Shown here: positions 1 to 23,305 of the stretch, one piece after another
Layout: the number at the start of each line of letters is the position of its first letter
How positions within the stretch are numbered: position 1 is the stretch's first letter
NCBI RefSeq assembly: GCF_910596095.1
Contig: NC_056534.1
Coordinates: 10,728,490 to 10,792,489 of the forward strand
Length of the DNA: 64,000 bases
DNA from: Thunnus maccoyii
Lineage: Eukaryota > Chordata > Actinopteri > Scombriformes > Scombridae
Direction of reading: 5' to 3'
Notes under the pieces: generated by a model
The model's database searches: none
Told to the model about the DNA's origin: nothing
What the model saw: only the letters and a program-made list of their open reading frames with translations
Made by a program: the position numbers and the translations under genes

Positions 1-1074
1 TCCTACTTTTTGGTAGTGCTGGTGGAATTAAATCAATACATAGAAGTCAGCTATCTACAACAATAGAACAACAATAAACCCTTCCCAACTTTAAATAATT
101 CTCACTAAAAATCTACATTTGAGTGTAGGAGAAATAATCAGTCGTGAACAAAGAAGATGTGATACTCAGGCTTGTTCTATGTATTCAAAATGGAGGCAGA
201 AAGTGAGCATGTACCTGGAAAGGGTGAATGAGTTGAGCAGGCAACTCCAGGTGAAAAGGAGAAGGAAGGAAGAGGTGGAGGAGGGCTGAAGGGTGAGTGA
301 ATATGGTAGATCCTCACGTCTTGCCCTGCTTGACTTTCATCTATAGACAAATGCATAAACACTTACGTTTTTTTAACTGTTATTTCAACGAGCGATATAA
401 TTTCAGTTGAGGATGTTTTTACCTGGTAAGAAATACGGTGGAGGTGTAGGAAACGGCTCATCCACTTTTGATAGTGACTCCATTTGTTGGGTTAGGTGAT
501 GTAGCACAGAAAAAAAAAAGTGAATGTGTTTTGATGTTTGATGTGCTGGCAGCCGTTCATCTGAAGGCCTCACAGGTGTGATGGAGAAATGCTAATTGAA
601 ATCTCCTCTGATTGGTTAAAACCTATTACCCATAAGTCAATGGCAGTAGCTTTAAAACAGCCTTCTTGGATGGACTGAATGTAATTTTGTGGGTTTCTAA
701 TTAGCTCACTTCCTTTGATTTTAAAAAGGTTTAAATGTGTATTGTTGGCAACAAAAATACTATAAAATAACAGGTGTGTTGGAGCAAAGTTAACCATACA
801 ATTTCCTTAAAAGCCCTCAAGCAGGTGAAACTTATTTGGTGAAAACACTGATGATAATAAACCTTAAATTTGTATGTTGTGATAATAATATAATGGATTC
901 ATACTTGCAGTTTATTGAATTGAATTGCATAAATTACTGTGCAATCATGTCCAATGTGTGGTCCAAATGTGCAAGACATCAGAAGGAATTACAGGTTAGA
1001 AACATGCTTGGAGACCATCATATAACCCACAATATTCATTTCATGAATTACATAATCCCAGGTTTAATTAATTA
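1..1074. other. Intergenic DNA, no gene seen
   Basis: AT-rich sequence upstream of arpc1a. Only short open frames without family resemblance or splice context occur. I see no exon, RNA gene or clear repeat. Confidence 0.5.
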
Positions 1075-1590
1075 AGGGATAGATTCACATTTTTTCAAGT
1101 CTGTCTTAAAACAACAGTCAGGTGACTAAATGAACACTAAAAGAGGTTTTCCTCACTGTAACCATTCCTCCTGTTCATATTGGCTATTAGAGGACCTGCT
1201 TCAAATGCACTGTCAATGTAAGTGATAGGAGCCACACAGTCATATTGTGCAAAAATACATTTAAAGGTTTATCTGAAGCTTATATGAGGCTTCAGCAGTC
1301 TCAGTTAGTCATATCAAGTGGATATCTGCCACATTTACAGTCTTTTCAGTATCTAATTCCCTCTTTGTGTTTCCCTGTGGAAGAATAGTCACAAAAAGAG
1401 GGACTTTGGCACTTAAAAGACTTGATTTGACTAATTTGGACAGTTGAAGCCTCATATTATCTTCAGATAAACTTTTAAATACATTTTTGCACCGAAGAAG
1501 GCTTGTGGATTTTGGCCCCCATCACTTACATTGTAAGTGCATTATGAAGGGATCTTGTAATGGCTGGTATGAACAAGAGGAATGATTGAA
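1075..1590. repeat. Foldback/MITE-like repeat, copy 1 (right end degenerate)
   Basis: The left end carries the block tcaagtctgtcttaaaacaa, which recurs at the left end, and inverted at the right end, of the element at 3156-3630. The interior shares further blocks with that copy, for example the stretch around cacttacattgtaagtg and the 'gatatctgccacatttacag' segment, here in opposite orientation. The right terminal arm is not recognisable, so this copy is truncated or diverged. Assignment to a transposon superfamily is not possible by eye. Confidence 0.6.
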
Positions 1591-2039
1591 TGAGAAAAAG
1601 GCAGTAGTGCAAAAGTATCATCAAAAGTGACGGGGACATGGAGTGCATGGATTAAAAGAGGGATGTTAAAATGTAAAATCCAGTTTGATAACAGTACAGC
1701 TCAACAGTTTAGTAGGGCAACAGCTTCTGGAAAGAAGTTCCTGTGTCTGCTGTTTTTATGGATCTCAGTCTATTTCCTGAGAGAGGAAGTTCAAAGATTA
1801 GAAATAGAAGTTATGTTGTATTGCACCAATAAAAAACGAAGAAAAAGAAGTGATCTCTTCCCCTAATTTCAGTTCATACATAACTGACTGGTTTTCAGCC
1901 ACTACCCCGCACAAGATGTTGGCAGTTTTGTCCCAGCTATGCACTAGATGGTGGTGTTTTGTAACGGGTTAGGTGACTTTGCTGATTCCCATTTGATCCA
2001 CTAGAGGTGCTCTTCCGTCCTGCTCCCAGTTTTATGTGT

Positions 2040-2321
2040 GAGAGACTTCGACGTGAACGAGCAGCCTATTCAGTTGAATGTTAACAGCTAGCGTGATGAT
2101 GCTAAGCTAGCTGTCAGCCAGGCATCCACGGGTTTTGCTGCCGACTTAGCTACCGGATGCTCCCGGTCGTATCCTCCCGGCCGTCTTGACATTCCCCTCA
2201 ACATTCCTGGACGAATTCGTGTCGACTGACCAGAGTCCGCGAATTCAGGTCCACTCCTGATCTAATCTTTTCCCCGCTAGCGTGACTTAGCTCGCCGGCT
2301 AACGAGAGTGCACCCTCGGAG
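2040..2321 (+). promoter_or_regulatory. arpc1a: arpc1a promoter-proximal region and 5' UTR exon
   Basis: GC- and CpG-richer than its surroundings. It ends in a consensus 5' splice site (gtaagt at 2322) and lies upstream of the exon holding the start codon, so it is the likely non-coding first exon. It contains a 27-nt block (2216-2242) that reappears with three substitutions in the leader of arpc1b (13057-13083). No TATA box is evident. The 5' boundary is a guess, because the transcription start cannot be read from sequence alone. Confidence 0.55.
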
Positions 2322-3047
2322 GTAAGTTAGCCTGAAGGCTAGCGGAATGTACGGTTAAACGGTATAGCTATCATCCGGAGTGAAGGCATCTCCTCATAGG
2401 AAAAGCCGGGGTCTGATGCAGAGAAGGGAGGCCTTGTGGTGAACGTGTGGATAGCAACATGTCAATATATTGATATTATTTCACAAAATGACCAATCTGG
2501 CTACTAGGCCCATCTGACATCAATGAGACGCTGGTTAGCAATTTGATTAACCTGCTAGTAACGGTTGTAATGTTTGCTAATGTTAACGCTTTACCGAGTA
2601 AAACAACTAACCTACTCGGCTAGATTATCATTAAATCATGGTGGAAAATTATAGAAACTAGCCAAGTAAGTCAACGTTAGGACAGAAAGTGTATAACTCA
2701 GTGAAAGTTGGCTTGTTTGCTTGGTGACATTAAATTATCTAAGTTAACGGTGGCTACTAGAAGCAGCCTTTCAATGTTTTGACTGATGGCTAATGTAACC
2801 GAGCTAACACACACTGGAACCCGACTAACGTTGCAATAAAGTTAACAGTTAACTTGTTGTCCCGTTTGAGAAATAATATGAGACTTTTTTTATATATATA
2901 TGTGCTTTGTCAGCTGTGGAGGTTTATTGCCGGCGGAGGTAAAGTTCAGCTCTGTTGTTCGCTCCTGATTTGGTTGCTGTTTGTCGCTAAACTAAGTTTT
3001 GCTGTGTGACTTAGCAGAGCTCCACTTGAGGACCACACCCAGACAAG

Positions 3048-10266
<7,219 letters not shown>

Positions 10267-10617
10267 AGAAATCTTGTGAATGAATGAAGAGACGCTGCGG
10301 CCTCACTTCTGCCCCCCCCCCAACCCCACCCCCCCGCCCGCCCGCCCCCTCCTCAGTCCTCACCCCTCCTCCCCCCTTTCCCCCCCCCCCCCCCCCCCCC
10401 CCCCCCCGCCCCTGCAACGCAGCCAGTAACATACACAACTGACCACCTTATCGAGTGTCTGCTGAAGCACTGATCAGACCGTAACACACTCTTGTGGGTG
10501 TGTGCAAACACTCTCACGCACACTAAAATAAACAAACACACATACACTACACACACACACTACACACACACACACAGACATGCACACACTGAGCTGACGT
10601 GTGACATCACTGTTGAT

Positions 10618-10649
<32 letters not shown>

Positions 10650-11135
10650 TGAAGGTTAACCAGGTGTCAAAGTGGGAAGGTCCTCTGACACGTATTAAAC
10701 GTGACGTGAAATGTGTGTTTTTATGTTCTCTAACCTCCTGTACCAAAAGATGAACACTAAAAAGGTGTGTTTTATCCAAAAATCAGACTGTATTTCACCT
10801 CAGATTAACCTTAACATGATCTCTGAGTATCAATGTTTAGTAGATCGGAGAATGTGATGTTTTACTTCCTGGAAGATAGTAAATATTCTCCAGCAGGTGA
10901 AGTCATTGTTTAAAATTAGGCCCCGGGTTATTGATATTCTCTGGTCATGTTGCTGGTTGGCTGTAGAGCGCTGTACAGGATCTGATGGTGGAGAGAGAAT
11001 GCAGCTGTCTAAACCCTGTGCGGAGTCACGGCTGGCCAGCACTAGACTCTGTAGCTACTACACTAAAACAACACAAGATGGAGGATTTCTATGTAACTGA
11101 GGTAGACATGAAATAAAGATGAAATACATTTACAG
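10267..11135 (+). other. arpc1a: arpc1a 3' UTR with long C-rich tract
   Basis: Starts immediately after the stop codon. A C-rich tract spans about 10311-10415, including a pure run of more than 25 C, followed by CA-rich stretches and a GTTT repeat near 10627. A canonical aataaa signal lies at 11112-11117, with GT-rich sequence downstream. The extent is inferred from that signal and has not been confirmed by a transcript. Confidence 0.55.
11112..11117 (+). terminator. arpc1a: Poly(A) signal candidate for arpc1a
   Basis: First canonical aataaa after the stop codon, about 850 nt downstream of it, followed within about 45 nt by a GT/T-rich stretch. Confidence 0.5.
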
Positions 11136-11569
11136 TACACAACTCACTGGACTGGTCTCTTCCTTTGTGCTCGCCTCTCTGACACAGTGGGCGGATAGAA
11201 ACTAGATGTGTGCTTTGATTTATTTTAAGCAGGAAGTAGTTGAGTTCTAGGTTAGTTAAGTCCTAGTATCTGCTAGCAGGCTTTCGTTCCTTAAGCATAA
11301 AATGAAAATAATGTAATAAGGGCAGTTAAATTGGACTAAAAGTCTTCTCTTCATAGAAATAATTGTGTATTTATAACAGAGGAGAGATACACAAGGAGCT
11401 GGAGGAAAACTAATGCTTTTCTTAAGCTAACAAGGTAAAAGCAAACTTCTGCATCAGGCTCATATAATTTCTCTTCTGAGCAACTATGGATGTTTTTAAC
11501 TGTATTGCTTTTTTTTTTGCAACATTAGTGGCTCTATGAAGCTTTGAAATGCTAATATGCTGATTACTA

Positions 11570-12115
11570 GCAGGAAATGCTTACCATCTTAGTAGTGTAG
11601 TCCGTTAGCATGCTTAATATTTGTCAATTAGTAGCGCTGAGGTTAATGGGAAGGTCATCAGTTTTACATTTACATCAAATTTAGTCATTTAGCCGGCGCT
11701 TTTATTCAAAGCAACTAATAAGGGAGGAAAGACAATCAGGCGTTAGAGGACAGTGGTGTACATTGTCAAGCAGCTGACCAAGTGCAATAAAAAAGCTCTA
11801 GACAGAAGTTGTTTTGTTTTTTATTATTAAAATGAATGACAGGAAGTAATCAAGTGCATAAAAAACAACGAGGAAGTAGTGCAACAATCAACAATGTGCT
11901 AAAAGGTTAAAGGGGCTCAGGTGTTGCGGTTTACAGGTATTTGGTCATAAACTTCAGTAATAAATGCATTAAAATTGTGACCTGATGATGGCGTTAGATG
12001 ATCACAAAAGTTATTGTCATCCTGTGGGGAACAGAAATCAAAGTTCACGGCAATCCATCCAACAGTTGTGACATATTTCAGTCTGGATGTATGAACATAG
12101 CCTCCCTTAAAATTA
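11570..12115. repeat. Teleost interspersed repeat interrupted by another element
   Basis: The outer pieces (about 11570-11660 and 11936-12115) match the repeat at 30655-31295, sharing a 'gctaacatt'-like block, 'caggtatttggtcataaac' and 'ggcaatccatccaa'. The middle (11661-11935) carries the common fish motif tcatttagccggcgctttta and splits the outer repeat at a homologous point. The target duplication looks like gtttaca, seen as gttttaca at 11661-11668 and gtttaca at 11929-11935. Confidence 0.55.
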
Positions 12116-13019
12116 CAACAGAATAAACCGAGTAGCAGAGCAGGTTTACTGTATGTTAAGGGCTACTTTTCCAGTTTTTACAGAAAAAACAGTGATACGA
12201 GCGTCAATTTTCATCAGTAGATGTTCAAAAACTAAAAGCAAGCAAACCAAAGGGTGTGACGTTAAATTAAAACCACTTCAAGTCAATTACAGCTCATTAT
12301 ACAGTAGCTTTCAACTGGAAACTGCTGGTTTTCACTGACTGCCTCTTCTGTAATCTCCCTCTTTACCCCTCCTGGAAATTATGAGTAATGAAGGAAAAAC
12401 TACACTGGCACAGAACGAAAGTCTCTAAACTAAGACATCATCCATCACTGATTTCAAACGTGGAGACAAAAAGTGACAGAATGTTTTTTAGGGGGATGAT
12501 GTCAGACCTTAAAATAAAGAAAAAAATGAGGAAATACATAGTCAACCTTGTTTTCTTTTTGACGCCACCCTTTTCCTCCCCCTTTTTGCAGTTTACTTTT
12601 CTTCCCTCCTCCTTTCCTTGTTCCTCTTTCTTTATGCAGAAGTGACCTGTACGTCCCTCCCCCTTCTTTTCCGTGTCTTTCATGCTTCACAAGTTTTTTT
12701 TTTTGACTCCCCCTCAGTTCCTCCTTTTTTTTTTTTTTTTTTTGAGAACATAGTATTGTGTTCTTGCTCCTCCCTCTCTTCCTAGTTTTGCTGAAGCAAA
12801 AACTTTACCACCTCTTACTTCTCTGTTTCTGTTGAAAATAAAAAAGTTTGCTCACATATTAGGTATGTTACACCCATGATCTTTTCCACCTTCAGCATAG
12901 GCCTGAGTAAACTTCCTGTATGTCTCCCCTTCAGAGCTTCAGTCAGCCTGCTGTCTCTCTGAGCTTCACTGTACCCTCCTCCACTTCCCCCTCTGACCTC
13001 TCCTCCCCTCTCTTCAGTT
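12116..13019. other. Intergenic DNA upstream of arpc1b
   Basis: Pyrimidine-rich on the + strand from about 12540 to 13020, with several cttcct-type ETS core sequences, and probably part of the arpc1b promoter. No coding exon is seen. Open frames here are low-complexity. Confidence 0.4.
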
Positions 13020-13120
13020 CAGCTTCTCTCTTCCTGAGCTCACTCTGTCGTTGGCGTTCGCGTTGACTGGCCAGAGTCCGCGAGCTAAACACCCTCTTCT
13101 TTATTTGATTCGCCACCTTG

Positions 13121-13164
<44 letters not shown>

Positions 13165-13193
13165 CAGCTTTTCATCTCTGTCCTGCCCTCAGG
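13020..13193 (+). promoter_or_regulatory. arpc1b: arpc1b leader exon with shared ARPC1 block
   Basis: Contains the 27-nt block 13057-13083, which is 24/27 identical to 2216-2242 in the arpc1a leader, then a CT run (about 13127-13157). It ends at a consensus donor (gtaagt at 13194). A cag at 13165-13167 could divide it into two exons. The start is approximate. Confidence 0.5.
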
Positions 13194-13810
13194 GTAAGTA
13201 GCCTAGAAATTATTTAACGGTTGACTGAGTATGTTTAGACATGTCAGTAACACATACCCGCACACACACACACACACATTTTGTAAGTGTAATGCATTTT
13301 TCAGGAAAAAGTAGAGGTGAGCAACAGGCGCTTTTACCCACAGAGAGCATAGAAAGGTGGATGTTATTACCTAAGATGTTTTTTCTTTAGTAAAGTAACT
13401 GACTGTGATGGAGATGTTTGACTTCATTTCCTGGGTGTGTGCTTCAACTTTAAAGTGTAAAGTTTGTTTTGGGGGGGGGAGGTTTACTCTTGACCTGCAT
13501 CATTCCTCTCATGCCTTTGCCAGTCTGGATTTCATTAACACAACCTGAGATTAGATCAGTGTGTTTCTCTGTGTGTCAAAAGTCAAGATCAGCTGATGCT
13601 TTGCTTCTCAAAGTAACTTAAAGAGTCTGAACAAACTTACAACTGTATTAAAATTAATATTTCAGTGAACTTTATCATTTGTTTGAAACTTTGTCCTTTT
13701 AACAAGAATATTGCGACTTCTATATTTCTAGACTCGACTGTTATCTCTCAGCCCACCAGACACTGGTTCCTCACACCACTTCCTGGTCTGCTTCTAACAT
13801 CTGATTGGCC

Positions 13811-18080
<4,270 letters not shown>

Positions 18081-18480
18081 ACTGAAGTTTGCAGTTTACC
18101 CGACAAAAAGTAAAGTAGCTTCTGGAGATATGAAGAAAACTGCTGCCTTATTACACAAAGCTTCTTGGCCATATTTTAATCAGGTATTTTTTTTATATAC
18201 AGGTTAAATGATTAGACGTGGGTCAAACAGTGTTTGTAATCCCTCTGAAGCTCTTTGCTGAGCTTGTAAAACTCAACACTGTATACAGAGGGCCTGACCA
18301 CAGGTTTGCAAATGGTACTTAATGAGTTAGATTAGTATAATCACAAAGAGCTCAGTCTGAGCTGAATGCTTAAAGCAGGTATTTTATATTAGTCACAATG
18401 AAGGCTGCAGTACTTGTTAAAGCTTATGCTGGTCATAATATGCATTTAATAAATGATTGCTTTTACAGTATTCAACCATG
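18081..18480 (+). other. arpc1b: arpc1b 3' UTR
   Basis: AT-rich sequence after the stop codon, ending near a canonical aataaa at 18448-18453. The extent is inferred only from that signal. Confidence 0.55.
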
Positions 18481-20270
18481 TCTCGTTCATTACAACAATG
18501 TGTTATTTTGGAAATCAGGGGGTTTTAACAACCGGAGCAAATTGAGCTTGATGATTCATTTTTGACCTCAGAAAAAGGACTTGATAAACCATCTCAACTC
18601 AAGGTTCACTTACTTATTTATTGTTGTTCTCCTCTGTGTCACCACATTGCAACAACATCAGGAAAAAGTCCTAGAGGTGCTCAGAATCATGGAGAGTTCC
18701 CTGGCAAATGAGTAAACGTTATATAGTGGTCGAAAGCTCCAGAAGAAGTGAGTGAGTGACCTTGAGTTGAGATTCTTTGCTCAAGTTAAGGAAAAATATA
18801 CATTCTGTAATTACCCCCCAAAAAACACAGTAGGTTTTGAAGGCTAAATTTTGAATAATAAAACATGATAAAGGAATTTAGTATTTTTCAGGATGGAGAC
18901 TTTGAAATAGCACTTAGAGCATCATGTGGGAAGATAAAATGTACAAAGTAGGAGTGAAAAACATTGTGCTCAACCAAAAGCAGTGTGAGTATCCAAAGTC
19001 AAAGTCCAAAGCAAAAAAGGGGTTCGCACACATAAATTAGATGTTTTCTTTTTATTTCGTTTAAATTTTCCAATACAAGCGCAGGGGGAAAAATACACAG
19101 ATGTTTCAGCTGCTCCTTCTTCAGTGCGAAGTGAAACTAAAATTTACAGAAAATATAGTCGAACAGTTAAATGAATTCATATTATGAGAAAAAAACTCTA
19201 GAGTTGACACTATTTATCGATTCCATTTAATCTATTTTATATTCAACTAATTGTTTAAAGTCCCCCTCCACTCAAAAACATGTTGTTTTTTATTGTTCCT
19301 ACAGTTGAATGTTTCAGCTTCACTGTGCAGAATGATGTTTGTGCAGAGTTTGACACTAGAAGAGTGTTTTCACATTCATCTGCTGAAAGTGGAAATTTTG
19401 TCTGTGCTAATTGAAAATCGGATTTTAAGAGGCCTACAATCATGATTTATGACATCACAACTAGTTCCTGGTCCAATATTCAACTTATGCAAGTGTGATG
19501 TGGGAACTTGAAGCCTCGAGTGAATAAACACTGAGAATAAACTTTACAGTGAAGTAGGAGACATCTTGCGTCCAGCAGTTAAACTTCTGAAACGAAATAT
19601 ATTTGCATATTCATAAATTCTGGAATATTTAATGAGGGAGAAAGAGGAGATGTAATTTTAAGGATTTTAACAAGATAATTGAACTTTTTTTGTGGAAAAA
19701 CTATATCATACACAAATTATTATTCATACATCTTAAAACATTTTGAGTTTAAAATCTATCAAGTAAAAAGTTCAACGTTTTTTTTTCTGGATCCAGCTTC
19801 ACAAAAGGGAAAATTTGCTTCTTTTGTATGTAACTTGGATATATTTGGGTTATGGACTGTTGGTTTGACAAAACAAATAATTTAAAGACTTTGGGCTCTG
19901 GGAAACTGTGTTGGGCATTTTCACAATTTTCTTTAATCATACGAATATTCAATGGAATTGACTAATATGATAATAATCATTAGTTGCAGCCTTAAATATT
20001 TCACAGGTTATTTTTGGTGGTTTATTAAATATTTCTTGGGCAGGTGAGGTTGCACTGTGGGGACCTGGACTCCTGGCTTCAGTATTATAAAAAACCTCGA
20101 CACGGCACTGCATCCAGATCTCTGCAAACAAGTGTGAGCTGGACTGTGAGGAGTTAAATTCATTTTTTTGAGAAGGATTCATGTCATTAGAGCCCATCTG
20201 AGCAGGGACTTCTGCTCCTTAAATCATGTTTCTTTATAGCTGGACATAATAATAAAACACAACCATCATT
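18481..20270. other. Intergenic region between arpc1b and mmd2
   Basis: No exon detected. It contains a reverse-oriented copy of the gctgcaacta repeat (19675-19993) and otherwise unremarkable AT-rich sequence. Confidence 0.5.
19675..19993 (-). repeat. 'gctgcaacta' family, copy F
   Basis: Minus-strand copy. On the + strand it shows 'ttatggactgttggtttgac', 'gggctctgggaaactgtg' and the end cattagttgcagcc. The distal end is degraded. Confidence 0.6.
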
Positions 20271-20279
20271 ATTTTATCA

Positions 20280-20651
20280 ACCAGCCTCCAACTCAACGCC
20301 TGCATCTCCACCTAGAGGTAGAAGCAGGAGCTGCATGCAGAGGCACAAATCTGCACAAATATCCTCAGCCGTGAATCCGTCCCTCAGAAAATGATGTGGC
20401 AGCCGACAGTGATGAAAAACAGCCCTCCTCGCCGAGTCGTGATGAGGTGAAACGGCGGCAGGAGCTCCAGCAGAGAAAGACCACCTCCACCTTTGCAAAA
20501 AAAAAAAAAAAAAAAAAAAAAAACCTCGGCTGGTTCCTCAGAGACCATCACCGACGCCCACACTTCCGGACTCGGTCCTCTGGAGGCAGCTGGGTCGGGA
20601 TGCATCCGTCTCCCTGGTGCTGCTTGAGATGAAGACGACGACGTCTTCCCG
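20280..20651 (+). promoter_or_regulatory. Probable mmd2 first exon with uORF
   Basis: CpG-rich block ending in a donor at 20652 (gtaaaa). The ATG at 20629 opens MKTTTSSR, and the split Arg codon joins in phase to the conserved exon at 24252. An upstream ATG at 20600 opens a 10-codon frame whose TGA (20630-20632) overlaps the main ATG as ATGA. An A run (about 20497-20523) lies inside the putative leader, which is unusual. The exon is inferred from phase and position, since its short N-terminal peptide is not conserved enough to prove it. Confidence 0.45.
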
Positions 20652-21087
20652 GTAAAACGGCGACGCTCGTTACGTTACATTAAAGCTGCCCGTTACAATC
20701 TGAGCAGGACCGATCAAACCGCGGCGGTTATTCGCTCAACACTCAAAAGGGGATTCAGGCTTTAGCCATACTGTCTGTCTGCTGTCAACTGTTGCTTATT
20801 TCCACTGTAAATGAATCTTGTAAGGTAGGTGACATCATTTTGTGTCTCCATAATTATAATTATTACTAAATCAATTAGAAATATTAATCATATTGCAGCT
20901 TGATAATGATGTTAATGATGATGATGAGGAGGAGGAGGAGGAGGATGCTGAGGAGGATGCTGAGAGGGTTTGGGTTTAAAAAAAAAAAAAAAAAAGTCAA
21001 CATTTTATATTTCAACATATCTTATAACTGATGATGTAATAATCTTGTAGCCAAGGGTTTATTTGCTTGACAAGCATCATTAAGAGC

Positions 21088-21124
<37 letters not shown>

Positions 21125-23251
21125 CTGCCACTTCCCTCCTCATCCTCTTGCTCTCTCCTCTGCCTTTTCTTTCAGTGCATGTAGTCATTTCTGAGACACA
21201 GTAGGCCACACAACACAAACACACAAACACACACACACTCCTTGTCCTGGTCCTCTCGTCCGACTCACTGTATAATATCTGGACTTTCACATGGGAGCCC
21301 TGGGTCCGGGTCCAGGCTGTCATTGCGGTTTCAGATGGGTTGTAGCCTCCTGTAGGAAGAAGTCAAAAGAGCTGAAAATACAGTCATCGTCAGTTAATCT
21401 GCTGATTGCTTTCTCCGTTAATCTATCATTTGGTCTGTGAAATATCAGAAAATAGTACATAATGTCCAGTATAACTTCCTAGCGAGCAGGTTGACACCTT
21501 TAAGTTTTTGACCAACAGTCCAAAAGCCAAAGATATTCAATTTTCAATGATGTAAAACAGAGAAAAGCAGCAAATTTTCACATTGGAGAGGCTTAATTTG
21601 ACTGAAACGACTGAAATGTCTGTCAGTCGACTAATCGACCATACTGCTTGAGACTTTTTAATTCTAAATATTTTCTGCTGGCCACAAGCAGCTGACATGC
21701 ATCTGATATGGAAAAGCATTTCATGTGTGGAAACTGTGGGTTGAATGTGTTGTCATACTAGAGACTGAGGCTTTAGGCAAATGATCATATTACAGCTGAA
21801 TATGATATCAGTTGTCCTGCATGAGTACACAGCTTCTGTATGTTTCGCTATTTTAAGAATAGGAGGTGGTTCATCATTTATCTGAAAAATAGGAAAATTC
21901 TGATTAACAATCATCTTTTTGACTGCCCTCTTATGTCACACTCAAACATGCATTGTAGTTTAATGGAGTATAGCGCTGCAACTAACAATTATTTTCTTCA
22001 TCAAGGATTTTTTCTTTGATTAATTGATTCATTCTTTAGTCTATAAAACGTCACATAGTGAAAAATGCCCGAGCAGACATCCTCACATTGCTTGTTTGGT
22101 TTGACCAACAGTCTAAAACCCAAATATATTTAATTTACATTGACACAACAAAGAGGAGATCAGCAAATCCTCACATTTGAGGAGCTGGAATCAGAGAATT
22201 TTTGGCATTTTTGCTGTAAAATGACTTGAACAATTTACAAATGATCAAAATTGTGGCTAATTATTTTTTTGTCACTTGACTTTTCAAGTAACTGACTAAA
22301 TACTCAAATACTTTGAGGTTTCTTTTTACATTTGACTTCCTTTTATCACCTTATGTTCTTACACATAAAGCAGGCTGTTGTACTAAATGTTCACCGTTAA
22401 CTCGACTGGGTTTTGTGGTCTTCGCGGTTCAATATGATGACTGAAGCTGAGATCATTTCTTCTGTCCATCCTTGTGTTGCATGAGAAGAGTTATCATGAT
22501 GTTTCCGCAACTCTGCTCCTCTCTGTCCAGTTAGTGTGTTTCTCTGCCTGGCCTCTGGCCTGGTAATTATCAGCCAGCTTGATAAAGTCATTAATGACCC
22601 GGCCAAGCCTGCTGGGCCTGGCACTGACACACATACACACACACACACACCAAAGATAGAGTCAATCAGACAGCGTGAGGCCAGTGTTGGACGTAGGGTG
22701 AGGAAGCCTTTTATTTGGGACAGGACGGTGTGTTTCTGGGCCGGGTCAGCTAGTTAGTATTAATAGCTCTGAATGAGTGTCACTCTAAAAACAGCTGCTT
22801 AAGGAGAGGGAACACAATGTAGGAGAGAGAGAGGAAAGAAAGGATGCGCCATATTTGTCATGATCTCTTTCCCGTGATTCTTATTACGTGAGGTAGATTT
22901 TATACTTCAGTTCTTTCTCCTGTATGTATGTTTACATAAATCAGCATATTTTTTAATTTCCAAAACATCAACAAGGTTTGAAATAGACACGTAGGAGGAA
23001 AACATCGTGTTCCATCATCGACAACTTGAAGGGTTAAATCACTCCGCTTAGACCGTTGAATATTGTGTTTAAGAAATGCTTTAGGCTGAGTTTTCTCTCG
23101 TTCCCTAATGAGACGGCACATAAACACACAGTAAATTGATGTATGTATCTATAAATGATGCTTGTAGGTGTTTAGGTGTGATTTTTAAATTGAATGGTAT
23201 CTCTCTGACGGCAGCGCCTCTCTCATTTTGAGTCCCACAAATCTTAGAACA

Positions 23252-23305
<54 letters not shown>

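Noticed and set aside
2084-2114. Inverted repeat acagctagc/gctagctgt near the arpc1a leader
   Set aside because: Nine-base arms made of the gctaagctagc-type sequence common in fish DNA. Too weak to call a functional hairpin.
2211-2246. Two EcoRI sites and a SalI site close together, resembling a cloning adaptor
   Set aside because: The same stretch is matched in the arpc1b leader without the sites, so it is native sequence and not vector contamination.
20396-20632. Long open frame through the A run upstream of mmd2
   Set aside because: It begins at a GTG, contains an artificial Lys run from poly(A), and is out of frame with the conserved mmd2 exon. Only its last ATG (20600) is kept, as a uORF.
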